A stretch of 64,000 bases of DNA from Caprella mutica (GCA_947561585.1 CANNZV010002574.1:1-64000); one strand, 5' to 3'; shown: positions 1 to 12,555, counted from the stretch's first letter. The notes: generated by a model from the sequence alone, not told the origin. Numbers and translations: made by a program.

Positions 1-1566
1 ACTCTTTTCTCTGATAGTACATCATCACAGTGACTCTTTTCTCTGATAGTACATCATCACAGTGACTCTTTTCTCTGATAGTACATCATCACAGTGACTC
101 TTTTCTATGATAGTACATCATCACAGTGACTCTTTTCTCTGATAGTACATCATCACAGTGACTCTTTTCTCTGATAGTACATCATCACAGTGACTCTTTT
201 CTCTGATAGTACATCATCACAGTGACTCTTTTCTCTGATAGTACATCATCACAGTGACTCTTTTCTCTGATAGTACATCATCACAGTGACTCTTTTCTCT
301 GATAGTACATCATCACAGTGACTCTTTTCTCTGATAGTACATCATTACAGTGACTCTTTTCTCTGATAGTACATCATCACAGTGACTCTTTTCTCCGCTA
401 GTACATCATCACAGTGACTCTTTTCTCTGATAGTACACCATCACAGTGACTCTTTTCTCTGATAGTACATCATCACAGTGACTCTTTTCCTTGATAGTAC
501 ATCATCACAGTGACTGTTTTCTCTGATAGTACATCATCACAGTGACTCTTTTCTCTGATATTACATCATAACAGTGACTCTTTTCTCTGATAGTATATCA
601 TCACAGTGACTCTTTTTTCTGATAGTACATCATCACAGTGACTCTTTTCTCTGATAGTACGTCATCACAGTGACTCTTTTTTCTGATAGTACATCATCAC
701 AGTGACTCTTTTCTCTGATAGTACATCATCACAGTGACTCTTTTCTCTGATAGTACATCATCACAGTGACTCTTTTATCTGATAGTACATCATCAAAGTG
801 ACTCTTTTCTCCGATAGTACATCATCACAGTGACTCTTTTCTCTGATAGTACATCATCACAGTGACTCTTTTCTCTGATAGTACATCATCACAGTTACTC
901 TTTTCTCTGATAGTACATCATCACAGTGACTCTTTTTTCCGATAGTACATCATCACAGTTACTCTTTTCTCTGATAGTGCATCATCACAGTGACTCTTTT
1001 CTATGATAGTACATCATCACACTGATTCTTTTCACTGATAGTACATCATCACAGTGACTCTTTTTTCTGATAGTACATCATCACAGTGACTCTTTTCTTT
1101 GATAGTACATCATCACAGTTACTTAGCTTTTATCTGATAGTACATCATCACAGTGACTGTTTTCTCTGATAGTACATCATCACAGTGACTGTTTTCTCTG
1201 ATAGTACATCATCACAGTGACTCTTTTCTCTGATAGTACATCATCACAGTGACTCTTTTCTCTGCTAGTACATCATCACAGTGACTCTTTTCTCTGATAG
1301 TACATCATCACAGTGACTCTTTTCTCTGATAGTACATCATCACAGTGACTCTTTTCCTTGATAGTACATCATCACAGTGACTGTTTTCTCTGATAGTACA
1401 TCATCACAGTGACTCTTTTCTCTGATAGTACATCATCACAGTGACTGTTTTTTCTGATAGTACATCACCAAAGTGACTTTTCTCTGATAGTACATCATCA
1501 CAGTGACTCTTTTCTCTGATAGTACATCATCACAGTGATTCTTTTTTCCGATAGTACATCATCACA
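1..1566. repeat. 32-bp satellite array
   Basis: About 49 head-to-tail copies of a 32-bp unit (key part CTCTGATAGTACATCATCAC) run from the first base, so the array continues to the left of the window. Most units differ by one or two substitutions (for example TTTTCC, TTTTTT or GCTAGT variants) and a few have small indels near 1120-1140 and 1450-1500. There are no unique spacers. About three further units lie at 3247-3345, beyond a LINE, so the array was once longer and was interrupted. Confidence 0.97.
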
Positions 1567-1707
1567 GGTGACCGGACAACTAGCCGCCGGACAACTCGCC
1601 GCCGGACAATTCGCCGCGGACAATTTGCCGTTAGGACAACTCGCCGCTAGGAAAACTCGCTGCTATAGGACAATTTGCCGCTAGGGCAACTCGCCGTGTG
1701 ATTTATG
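1566..1707. mobile_element. Single arm of a foldback-like element (15-bp units)
   Basis: About nine degenerate units of roughly 15 bp, around GGACAACTCGCCGC, begin exactly where the satellite stops. The leader reads GGTGACCGGACAACTAGCCG, which matches the second type of terminal leader seen at 20656 (reverse strand) and 27852. Only one arm is visible; the opposite arm and a target duplication were not found, so this is probably a truncated copy. Confidence 0.6.
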
Positions 1708-1784
1708 TTTTACCGCTGTATGAACCATTTATTTATAAAAAAATGTTATAAATATAAACTGTGTGTTGTCAATTAATAATTAAT

Positions 1785-3246
1785 TAATTATATCTGATAG
1801 TAGTCACAAGGAGTCACAAGGATAAAGGGACCATCAAAAGTCACAATATGCCCTTCCAAGGATGGCCCCTGTGCACAGCCAGCTGTGCGCTTGGTGAATC
1901 TCTCTCCATCACTCTCCACTTGGAACCTAAGCACTCCAAACCGAACTCCCAAACCTGACAAAGAAAGAACCTCCACCAGGCGTAGGATCACAGTTTGGTA
2001 CAATCATTAGCTCTCGATCCAAGATTTATCCTGACCTTGGTCAGTTAAGCCCGCCAATCACTGCCCCCTTCACAGGGGCTGCCCGAAGGCAGTCCCTGAG
2101 ACAGTGACAGGATGCAGGGTGTGACCTGATCTCTCCAGCCGCGGAAAGGCGCCAGGTTTTCTCTTAGTTGGTTGGTTGGAGTTGAAGTAAGAGTGCTATC
2201 AGATTAAGATAGCTAAGACTCTCATCTCAACTCCGAGGTCAAGTCATGAAGGCGCTTGACAGCTCAGTAAGCCAGCTCACTGAATATTCTGTCAAGTCGA
2301 ATTTTGAATGTGTCAACAGTCAGGCTGCTGACAACTTTTTCTGGCAGTCTATTCCACACATTACAGATCTTTACCAGCATGAAGTTTTCCAGCTGAGCTA
2401 TGCTGATCCTAGGCGGAACCACCTTCCACCCATAGTAGCGGGTGGGGTTCACACACAACGAAAAGTAGTCTTCGGGAGCAACTCGACATATCCCTCGAAG
2501 GATCTTAAAAGTCTCAATGAGTTCACCCCTCAAACGTCACTGCTCAAGCGTGAAGAGGCCCAGGTCTTCTTACCGACGTGCGTATCCCTTGGATCGGATT
2601 TCAGGTAAAAGTTTAGTCGCCCTCGCTTGCACCCGTTCCAACCGCTGGACATCCGCTCGCAACATCGGTGACCAGAACTCGACCGCAAACTCCAAAAGAG
2701 GTCTTACCAGAGAGTTGTACAGGGTGAAGAGAGTATCTCTGTTTCTGTATCGGAATTGCCACTTGATGTACCCAAGAATCTTGTTTGCTCTCTTCTCAGC
2801 TTCCAGGCACTGTCGATAGAACTTGATATCCCCGGTGATCATAACTCCAAGATCCTTCAGTACACAGTGGGTCCTATTGGGGCTCCAAGTAGCATGTAGG
2901 CAGCTTCGGCGTTCCCACTACCAGCATGAAGTACTCTAGACTTGTCCACATTGGAGGGCATCTGCCACTTTACGACCATTCTCCGATCTTAAAAAGATCA
3001 CGTTGGAGTAATCCAATGGCCTCTGGACTTGCAGCGTTGATGCCAATCTTTGTGTCATCAGCAAACTCGGATACCCTACTGACGAGTCCTACGTCAAGGT
3101 CATTTATGTAAATAATAAAGAGCAGAGGGCCAAGGACTGAGCCCTGGTGAACCACGTTGGTTACGGAGCTCCACACAGAGGCCATGCCATTGACCACCAC
3201 TCTTTGTCGCCTGTTATTCAGCCATGACCTGATCCATTGTAGAACT
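1785..3246 (-). mobile_element. CR1/L2-type non-LTR retrotransposon, 5'-truncated
   Basis: A minus-strand LINE fragment lies inside the 32-bp satellite. Its 5' side is cut at about 3246, where satellite sequence resumes in mid-unit. Its 3' side ends near 1785 in a short ATTA-rich repeat, as is usual for CR1-like tails. The 3' untranslated part (about 1790-2240) is relatively GC-rich. The coding part is described in the next entry. Assignment to the CR1/L2 group rests on the order and wording of the reverse-transcriptase motifs and the C-terminal segment; phylogenetic placement was not possible here. Confidence 0.85.
2246..3246 (-). pseudogene. Decayed LINE reverse transcriptase
   Basis: Three minus-strand frames read as successive parts of one reverse transcriptase. 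From 3246 to 2970: a region ending in QGSVLGPLLFIIYINDL and the catalytic FADD box (SEFADDTKIG). From about 2842 to 2570: the thumb-like segment with NSLVRPLLEFAVEFWSPM and LERVQARATKLLPE. From 2533 to 2264: the C-terminal IETFKILRG and WNRLPEKVV segment. The parts are in different frames, so at least two frameshifts have occurred, and the usual SGVPQGS motif reads TNVVHQGS. The endonuclease and the N-terminal half are missing. It cannot make a working enzyme. Confidence 0.88.
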
Positions 3247-3345
3247 CGACATCATCACAGTGATTCTTTTCATTCTGATAGTACATCATCACAGTGACTC
3301 TTTCTCTGATAGACATCATAGCAGTGACTGTTTTCCTTGATATGC
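3247..3345. repeat. Resumed 32-bp satellite (about three units)
   Basis: The sequence ACATCATCACAGTGATTC and two following units are recognisably the satellite of positions 1-1566, with more decay (TTTCTCTGATAGACATCATAGC). It abuts the LINE on the left and a mariner-like relic on the right. Confidence 0.9.
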
Positions 3346-3905
3346 ATAAACTTTGTTATTGTTAGAAGTGTTATTGCATTAAAATCTTGAGTTATGTTAT
3401 ATTTTAGATCGTGCAATGCTGTTTCGACACACATTATTTTTAAATATCCCCACACATAGAAGTCAAGGGGTTAAAGATCATGCGATCGGTCGAACAGACC
3501 ACTCAACATCACTAAATCGCGAAATTAACATCTGTGGAAACTTTCTTTAAAACAACAATGGGTGATATTGCTGTATGACATGGTGCGCCATCCTGTTGGA
3601 ACCAATGATCGTAACCCAACACGTTAATCTTCGGAAATAAAAAGTTTACTATCATATGTTCATATATTTCTGCATTAACAGTCACGGCGTTACAATTTTC
3701 GCCCTCAAAAAAAATATGGTCCAATAATTTCACCAGAAGTTAACCTAACCAAACGGTAACACTTGGAGGTAATTTATTAGTTTGGTGTGAGGTTTCCTAG
3801 GCCCAAATTCAAGTATTTTGTTTGTTATGTTTTTTTGTTTCAAATAAAGATGTGATTCATCCGAAGCAACAAACTTCCTCCAGGTTTCTTCTTGGCGATT
3901 GAACC
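3346..3905 (-). pseudogene. Mariner/Tc1-superfamily transposase, DDE/D domain relic
   Basis: Reading the minus strand gives, in order: a first catalytic-region motif ASDESHLYLK near 3870; FFEGENCNAVTVNAEIYEHM near 3700; HWFQQDGAPCHTA with the second catalytic Asp near 3590; and PLDFYVWGYLK with the third acidic position near 3450. This is the IS630-Tc1-mariner transposase fold, of the type often annotated in insects as a mariner-like or Tc3-like transposase. Stops interrupt it near 3740-3750 (FG*VNFW*) and inside the third motif (DL*PLDF). The N-terminal helix-turn-helix domains are absent and no terminal repeats were found, so it is an internal fragment. Confidence 0.88.
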
Positions 3906-5700
3906 GTTGTTATTAAAATATCTATCAAATTTATAAATTATATATTATGATGGAGAATTGGTTTGTGTGACGAAAGTTCTACAGGTATCTGCGCTTTAGC
4001 TACGCTACCGTACTTAGTGTATTGAGTTGTGATAAATGGGAGAGGGTCTCTTGTACAAATATTCAATATGAAGTGGTTGAAGTAAAATTTACATATATTT
4101 TATGAAAAATCGCAATATCATGAATGTATATATATAATTTATATTAATTTGTTAGTTTGTTTTTTATTTTACTTTTAAACTTTTAAGGCCTATAACAGTT
4201 TTTTCAGGTCCAGTGACGCTGGTATACTTCAGAGAATAAATCACATAAATTACAAAAATTGTATGGTCAATAATAACTACTTACCGCATATAATATCTAT
4301 ATACTGAAAAAATCTATACAGAGAAAACTGTTCTATTAATTATATATGGTAAGTTTTCCCAATTTTCCATTGATAACAAGCTATACTTCCTAAAGTTTAT
4401 TACAGTAAATAGGTATAGTGTATTATTATGAATTAGTTAATAACTTCTTATAATTTTCCTAACACGATTTTAATTTTATTTAAATCTTGATAATTTTATC
4501 TGATCTCTGGAAGTATGCTTCATAAAATAAATAATAAAAATAAAATAATTGATGTAATAATCGGACATGCTTCATTTTATAATCTGATAAAATAATAAAA
4601 AAGTACAATAGAAATGTACACAATGATATATTTTGAATGAGGTTAATTTACCTTTTCATTTCCTTGGTATGTTAGCAATAAAATATGGCGACCTTTACCT
4701 CATATGCTTTGTACTCAGAGAAAAAACTAATGACATTACAAATGAACATTTAAAATGAACATAATAAAGTAATCTGTCTTATTCATTATGGAAATAAAGA
4801 CTGGAGCAATTTTATATTTAAAAATATAGACTTTATTTGCTTTATTATTAGAGTTTTTTTTAACTTCAAATTTTTTTATTTATTTTTAATTAAAGATAAA
4901 GTTTAAAATGAAAATCACATATACCTAGCTTGAAAAATATATTTAAAAATGAAGCCTTAATAATCCTAGATTGTTTGCATAGTTATGATCAGTATCTGGT
5001 ATTTTAAGTTTATAATTTTTTAGCCGCAATTCCGTAATTCACGCTCTGATTCTCACATTATCTACCCCATTTACCCCCATTGCCCCATTATCCCATTACC
5101 TCATTTCTTCACATTGTTGACAGTTTCAACTACGAGGAATATTGCACATGTCAATGTCTTGATGTCTTTCTTTATATCTATATTTAAATCTAAAATGAAA
5201 GAATAAAACTTTCGGTCATGAACGTGAAAATGATAACCAATCACAATGTCTCTTCATGAGGTCACAATTATTAAATTTAATGATTTTTATGGGTTTTCTA
5301 GATGCTTTCATTGATGTGAGATTTATGTATGCTAAAAAGTGTACTAACTTAATGCTATTACATCTTGCGAGAAATTGATATATTACATTATCACTTTTAA
5401 GTTGACCGGACTCTCAAAAGAGACAAACCTGTTTTATTAGATGTGCATCTTTCCACATACCGATCAGTAAACATTCTATAGTAAACTTCTAACAGCTGTA
5501 AAACATTGTGGTCGTACGTACCATGACTGTAGTACTTTACCTCGTTTTCAGGGTTGAGGATGACTTTGCCGTACGGCAACATACCAACCTTCGATTGATG
5601 TCGAACAGGTGGAGTCTAGTCAGGTAAAACTCGAAAAAAAGTCACACCTGTAGAGGTGTGAGGAGCCATGTGAAGGGAAACAGAGAGAGTCACAGGTTGC
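3906..5700. other. Non-coding, nothing recognised
   Basis: A+T-rich sequence with no supportable gene. A weak inverted match exists between about 4220-4250 and 4490-4520 (GTATACTTC and GAAGTATGC). A slightly GC-richer stretch at 5397-5600 has a 61-codon open frame on - without recognisable content. Confidence 0.6.
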
Positions 5701-6056
5701 TGTGGAGAAAGGGAAAACGATTGAAGGGAAAACGATTGAAGGGAAAACGATTGAAGGGAAAACGATTGAAGGGAAAACGATAGAAGGGAAAACGATTGAA
5801 GGGAAAACGATAGAAGGGAAAACGATTGAAGGGAAAACGATTGAAGGGGAAACGATTGAAGGGAAAATGATTGAAGGGAAAACGATTGTAGGGAAAACGA
5901 TTGAAGGGAAAACGATTGTAGGGAAAACGATTGAAGGAAAAACGATTGAAGGAAAATGATTGAAGGGAAAACGATTGAAGGGGAAACGGTTGAAGGGGAA
6001 ACGATTGAAGGGGAAACGATTGAAGGGAAAACTATTGAATGAAACTTACGTGAAAA
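5701..6056. repeat. 15-bp minisatellite
   Basis: About 22-24 copies of a 15-bp unit, GATTGAAGGGAAAAC, with sparse changes (GATAGAAGG, GGGGAAACG) and slightly diverged units at the 3' end. Because the period is a multiple of three, a frame stays open across the array (Gly-Lys-Thr-Ile-Glu repeats). There is no signal peptide or homology, so I treat it as non-coding. Its period and GGAAAA core resemble the arms of the foldback elements elsewhere in this window, but no matching inverted arm was found. Confidence 0.95.
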
Positions 6057-7532
6057 AACGATTGAAAAAAATTATTGAAAGTGAAACTATCGCTATGAAA
6101 TCAATCAGAAGTAAAAGTACTTTAAGTAATGCTAATAAAAGTAAGTCTATCGAAAGGATGTCATAGGAGTCCTCTTAGTTGTATTCTTTGGACATTTGAA
6201 TGTCATTAAATAAATGTTCGGTAATTTTACTTTATGTCTAACGTTCTTCTTGATTTAAAATATGATATTTTCCATTAAAAACAACAATAATAATAATTCT
6301 GTACAGTAATGAAATTTCCTTCAGTAACTACGAGTGAGGGGTTATACGTTCACAGAAAAAAATGAATTAATTAATATATTGGATATTATAACGAAAATAA
6401 TATTTATCTATTTATAGTAGAAATAATATTTCAAAACTTTATAACAGTATATCATGAAATCTTCTTCCCACATCTTACAAATGCTTAATAAAGTAACCCT
6501 TACAATAAACACTATTTATTAAAAGTGAATAAATAATATAGGGACAGTTAATATATAGTGTATTATACTCTATAGGTAGAACATTTCAGTGAACTGTCAA
6601 TGTATGAACTTCATTATTATGTTCTATTTTCTAGAGGAAGAAAATACTAATAGTTGAAGTTATGGTCATTTTGAATAATTGAAACATTGTTTTTATATTA
6701 TATTCAAATTGTTAAATACGTTCAAAGTATCAGAAGATTTCTCATTTCAAACGTACACACAAGCAGCATCTTAAATTTTTATAGATTATCTTCAATGATT
6801 TTCCTAAATATTTATAATAATTGTCTTTATTCGTAGAGCAAATATAAAATTTACAAGATAGTAGATACAACCCCGCAGTAATGTGATTTTTTGTGCCACT
6901 TACTTCATTTTTATAAATTAACTTACTAAAATTTAATAGGTATATAGTCATAGAGATTACTTATTTCGGTAATTCTTATGTAGTTTCCGCTTTATATTAT
7001 TAAAAGAAATTTTATTTCATAGAAAACTATACTAGCATGCGTTTCTCACAGACTGTTATAATTTGCATATATATAAAATGTAGAATTATCCATTATAAAA
7101 ATGATTCATGTAAAATAAATATATTATTACTATTATTTTAATTTTGACGCAAGAAAATACTAAACTTTCAACATGTGTATCAATGAATTAGCTTTTTCAT
7201 TTGATATGTATTCTAAATACCTGTTCTGTAGAATTGGTTTACTTTTCCAGGTGAAATATATAAATAAATAATAGGATATTTGAAGTGTTGTCTTTGTCTT
7301 TAAATGACTCATTTTAATTGGAATTTGATCTGTTTTGTATAATCGTGTCAGTCATAACTCAAAAGTAATTATTTTCCCAAGTTCTTTGTGTTCTTATTCT
7401 CTAAAAATAAGCAAGTTTTGATTATAACACTTGGGAAATAATTTATTAAAGCTACTGGTGATCGCTAAATTAGTCTAATGATTATTACATCTTTATGAAA
7501 AATTCTTAACCCTAATTTCTAATATTCTAGAA
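6057..7532. other. Non-coding, nothing recognised
   Basis: A+T-rich sequence with only short random open frames on both strands and no repeat structure that I can see. Confidence 0.6.
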
Positions 7533-7803
7533 TCTACAGCACTGGAAAAATTATTATGGATTTTACAAAATCGAAATTTTGTTTATAAAATGTATAATTA
7601 AACCAATTTAGTTGATCTCAATCGGATTTATTTAACTACACTGATATAGCGATACGTCTTTATCATCCATAGACACTTAGTTTGACAACATTTAGCATTT
7701 GTAAGTGCTTCAACGGTTGCTTCCCCATTATCCTCACTTTCTCCAAATTTTTCATCATTTTCGCTACTGTCTCCATAATAATTTTTCCAGTACTGCAGAC
7801 TCT
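7533..7803. mobile_element. Tc1-type miniature inverted-repeat element
   Basis: About 28 bp at 7533-7560 (CTACAGCACTGGAAAAATTA) are repeated inverted at 7771-7803 (reverse complement GTCTGCAGTACTGGAAAAAT) with about 90% identity. A CAG start next to TA and an ACTGG..AAAATTATTA terminus resemble Tc1-like terminal repeats. The 210-bp interior has no transposase. The family assignment is an inference from the ends only. Confidence 0.65.
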
Positions 7804-8502
7804 AAGTCGCTTATCCTGCTCTTATAAGTTATATATTTATCATAGTTACTGCTGTAAAAGCGTAGTGAAGTTAATTTTCTTTGACACATTGAAATATAGA
7901 AAACCATTTCATTCTAAACGAATTATATTATATTTCTTTGTATTTTTCAAAACTTTTACGAATTTCTCATTGTGAAGTATTTAGACTTTTAATGAATTAA
8001 TTTTATTACATAGAGCTAATGACATAAATAATACTGGATGCACTTTGCAATACGAGTAGTGATTACATAAACCTTTCTCATTTATAATACTTCTCCTTTC
8101 TTTTGATTACAATAAAATTATAAATATATACTAATTAATTCTAATCTAAGTGATAAAATAATTTATTTCTTTTATTACACTATTTTATGTTCATCTATTA
8201 ATTAATTTCAAATATTAAATTAAGCTGATGCAATCGACATTCCGATTGCATCATTCTGAAGTTTCTGGAAGATGTCTTAACCGTTTATTTATAAGATATT
8301 TAGTACAATGTTTAAATCTTAATATTAAAACTTTTGCTTTTTCAAAAATACTCTATATTGATTAAATAATTATTTTTATTAGTTTAACTATGTTAAACTG
8401 TTGTATAAGATTCATTTAATATTAATTATCTTAAAGAAACTTTCCATGACGTCATCAAAACTTGAGTTTGATTGAGCCGTCAACCGGAAAGAGACTCACT
8501 TT
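7804..8502. other. Non-coding, nothing recognised
   Basis: A+T-rich sequence. No gene, repeat or RNA is supported. Confidence 0.6.
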
Positions 8503-9010
8503 CAGCGTTGCCATATTCCAAGGAATTCCTTGGAATTCTAAGGATTTTGCATGTCTTTAAAGGTTTTAAGGATTCTAAGCTAATTCGCACAATATTCCAA
8601 GGATTTTATAGAAAGTACTTGAAATACAAATATTTCATATATAAAAGTCCTAATATAGGTATTAGAATCATTAAATATCATAGTTGTGTACGCAATTATC
8701 ACATATTTCACAAATAATGCATACCATTCACCTAATGTCCTATTCATTTAGTCAGTTCTGTTCATTCTTGTACCTACCAACAAGTAACGCTAACTAGAGA
8801 GTCTCGCTTGAATAGCTTCAAAGATTTTGTCATTATTTGTTGACATAATGCCCCAAATATTATTATTAAGTCTTTTTTTGTGAATACCTATAATCACTTT
8901 GGTTTATACATTGATAATAAACAAAATTATAAATTCAAACGAAAATTTTGCAATTCCAAGGATTTTTTGGGTAAATTAAAGTATTACAATTATTTCATCT
9001 GGCAACCCTG
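8503..9010. mobile_element. hAT-type non-autonomous element with 8-bp target duplication
   Basis: The left end reads CAGCGTTGCCATATTCC and the right end, reversed, reads CAGGGTTGCCAGATG. These are matching terminal repeats of a kind common in hAT elements. The flanks are CTCACTTT (8495-8502) and CACACTTT (9011-9018), an 8-bp duplication with one mismatch, as expected for hAT. Inside, the motif ATTCCAAGGATTTT recurs three or four times as subterminal repeats, including the palindrome at 8517-8532. There is no transposase. Confidence 0.78.
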
Positions 9011-10612
9011 CACACTTTATGCCGAGATCTTGTCACGCGCAGACCTGTAATAAAATTGGTGCCTACATCGCTTTCATTCCCCAGCCTACTAAGTTTATTT
9101 AATTATGTGTGGTTCGAAACTATTTAATAAATATTAATAACAGTAAATAAAACCAATTACCCCACATACGTTCAAAATCAACAGGTGCTGACGCTGTATG
9201 GCATTATCTGGAACTAAATTGTGATTAAAACATAATTCTATATATCTATCTTTCAGTTATAATAAACAACTAATATATATAAAAACAAATTCTATGTAGT
9301 AATAAAGCGATTCTTTGTATACAGGACTCTCTTCCCAAAAAGTGCATTGTTGAAGGATAAATATAGTCATGTTATTATCAATTAGCGTTAATATTTATTA
9401 AAATATTAATGCATTTTAAAACAGTTTATACATAAACAAAGTGCAGTACGCACTGACCCCTTTTAACGTCAGGATCAATATATATATAATGCCACGGGTT
9501 TATTATGTTGACCTGCCTTGATTTGCTTTACTGTGAAGAAATTACTATGTGTTTCTTTGTTGTATTTAGTGAGACAAAATATTATCTTTTAATTAGAGAG
9601 GAAAAGGGGTGGAAGATAAAACACTAAAATCAATTTTGTATGACCTTTACTTAAATATACTTACTTACTCTGATGATATCAGATGAGAAAATTAGTGAAT
9701 TAATCTTTTCAATAATAATTAGACACAAACCATCTGAATCTCCTTGTGGGTGGGGAGTATCTATTATTAACATATTAATTCAGTTGAATTTATACTCATC
9801 ATTCATATGTTATTTTTTTTAATTGCTAACATATGCCAACTATCTTCACCAATGAAATATCTTAATAGATCTCTAATTTTAGATATCTGAGAAAATATAT
9901 TGTACATTACTTTACTTTATATGAAGCTATTCATCAAATCATTTATAATGGAAAAAAATTATAGTTAAGTTATTATTATTATCCAAAGTATATAAATGAT
10001 TATTTACATGTTGACTATACGTTTCAACATTGGTCATGTTTGAGTAACTGAGGTTATTCCACTAATTTAAAGGTGTCCTCTAATTAAAAACTGAAACAAA
10101 TAAGAAGAAAAAGCAGTTAATTCAATTATTGTTAAACAAAATTATTAATAATTTGCTAGTTATTACATATTATAGTAATTATAAGTCGATTTTCCAAATT
10201 GAAAGTTTATATGACTTTTAATTAATTAATGTGGTTCACCATTTGCCACACTATAGGAGGCATGGCAGATTGATTACAAACTATTGTTTAAACTTCAAAG
10301 TACATTATTAAGGATTTCTTCAGAATTGTGTTCAATTCTACAAGAAAGGCACCTACTACCTTTAAGAGCTGTTTCTCTGTCCTTTGTCACCACTCACAAA
10401 CAAACCCAACCAAAAGCTTAACCATGTTTCATAGTGTGGCGAACACTTCTTTCTTATTTCATCTTTTTTCACACCAAAATTAATTAGGCAATATAAGAAT
10501 TAATTCAAAATTCAACACAGCAAAATATGAATTAAGATCTGATTATACTATTCAACATCTTTCTATCAGAACTGCTATATAGGCTCTGAAATATGACTAA
10601 CAATTTAATCTA
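9011..10612. other. Non-coding, nothing recognised
   Basis: A+T-rich sequence without supportable genes or repeats. Confidence 0.6.
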
Positions 10613-12555
10613 CTTAATACCTTACTGTCGTTTGGCATCACCTTACTGTCGTTTGACATCACCTTACTGTCGTTTGTCATCACCTTACTGTCGTTTGTCA
10701 TCACCTTACTGTCGTTTGTCATCACCTTACTGTCGTTTGTCATCACCTTACTGTCGTTTATCATCATCACCTTACTGTCGTTTATCATCACCTTACTGTC
10801 GTTTGTCATCACCTTACTGTCGTTTATCATCATCACCTTACTGTCGTTTATCATCACCTTACTGTCGTTTATCATCACCTTACTGTCGCTTATCATCACC
10901 TTACTGTCGTTTATCATCATCACCTTACTGTCGTTTATCATCATCACCTTACTGTCGTTTATCATCACCTTACTGTCGTTTATCATCACCTTACTGTCGC
11001 TTATCATCACCTTACTGTCGTTTGTCACCACCTTATTGTCGTTTGTCATCATCACCTTACTGTCGTTTGTCATCACCTTACTGTCGTTTATCATCACCTT
11101 ACTGTCGCTTATCATCACCTTACTGTCGTTTATCATCATCACCTTACTGTCGTTTATCATCATCACCTTACTGTCGTTTATCATCACCTTACTGTCGTTT
11201 ATCATCACCTTACTGTCGTTTATCATCACCTTACTGTCGTTTATCATCACCTTACTGTCGTTTGTCATCACCTTACTGTCGTTTATCATCACCTTACTGT
11301 CGTTTGTCATCACCTTATTGTCGTTTATCATCACCTTACTGTCGTTTATCATCACCTTACTGTCGCTTATCATCACCTTACTGTCGTTTATCATCATCAC
11401 CTTACTGTCGTTTATCATCACCTTACTGTCGTTTATCATCACCTTACTGTCGCTTATCATCACCTTACTGTCGTTTGTCATCACCTTACTGTCGTTTATC
11501 ATCATCACCTTACTGTCGTTTATCATCACCTTACTGTCGTTTATCATCACCTTACTGTCGTTTATCATCACCTTACTGTCGCTTATCATCACCTTACTGT
11601 CGTTTATCATCATCACCTTACTGTCGTTTATCATCATCACCTTACTGTCGTTTATCATCACCTTACTGTCGTTTATCATCACCTTACTGTCGTTTATCAT
11701 CACCTTACTGTCGTTTGTCATCACCTTACTGTCGTTTATCATCACCTTACTGTCGTTTGTCATCACCTTATTGTCGTTTGTCATCACCTTACTGTCGTTT
11801 ATCATCATCACCTTACTGTCGTTGTTTATCATCATCACCTTACTGTCGTTTGTCATCACCTTACTGTCGTTTATCATCATCACCTTACTGTCGTTTATCA
11901 TCATCACCTTACTGTCGTTTGTCATCACCTTACTGTCGTTTATCATCACCTTACTGTCGTTTGTCATCACCTTACTGTCGTTTGTCATCACCTTACTGTC
12001 GTTTATCATCACCTTACTGTCGTTTGTCATCACCTTATTGTCGTTTGTCATCATCACCTTACTGTCGTTTGTCATCACCTTATTGTCGTTTGTCATCACC
12101 TTACTGTCGTTTGTCATCACCTTATTGTCGTTTGTCATCATCACCTTACTGTCGTTTGTCATCACCTTATTGTCGTTTGTCATCACCTTACTGTCGTTTG
12201 TCATCACCTTATTGTCGTTTGTCATCATCACCTTACTGTCGTTTGTCATCACCTTACTGTCGTTTGACATCACCTTACTGTCGTTTGTCATCACCTTACT
12301 GTCGTTTGTCATCACCTTACTGTCGTTTGTCATCACCTTATTGTCGTTTGTCATCATCACCTTACTGTTGTTTGTCATCACCTTACTGTCGTTTGTCATC
12401 ACCTTACTGTCGTTTGTCATCATCACCTTACTGTCGTTTGGCATCACCTTACTGTCGTTTGTCATCACCTTATTGTCGTTTGTCATCATTACCTAACTGT
12501 CGTTTGTCATCACCTAACTGTCGTTTGTCATCACCTTACTGTCGTTTGTCATCAC
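10613..12555. repeat. 21/24-bp minisatellite, about 1.9 kb
   Basis: Close to 90 copies of CACCTTACTGTCGTTTATCAT. The period is 21 bp, or 24 bp where an extra ATC is present. Position variants (TTTATC/TTTGTC/CTTATC, TTACTG/TTATTG) are arranged in higher-order blocks: TTATC types dominate 10750-11700 and TTGTC types dominate both ends. All length changes that I see are multiples of three, including one GTT insertion at about 11821. As a result, long frames stay open on both strands, in the + strand as (S)SPYCRLS repeats. I call it non-coding because both strands are open and no signal peptide, domain or splice context is evident. Confidence 0.95.

Noticed and set aside
1..1566. CRISPR-like direct repeat array
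   Set aside because: The 32-bp units follow each other without unique spacers, and the context is a eukaryotic genome; it is a satellite.
4220..4520. Possible MITE with GTATACTTC ends
   Set aside because: The inverted match is short and interrupted, and no target duplication was seen.
5702..5959. Gly-Lys-Thr-Ile-Glu repeat protein
   Set aside because: An artefact of the 15-bp period; there is no start context, domain or splice support.
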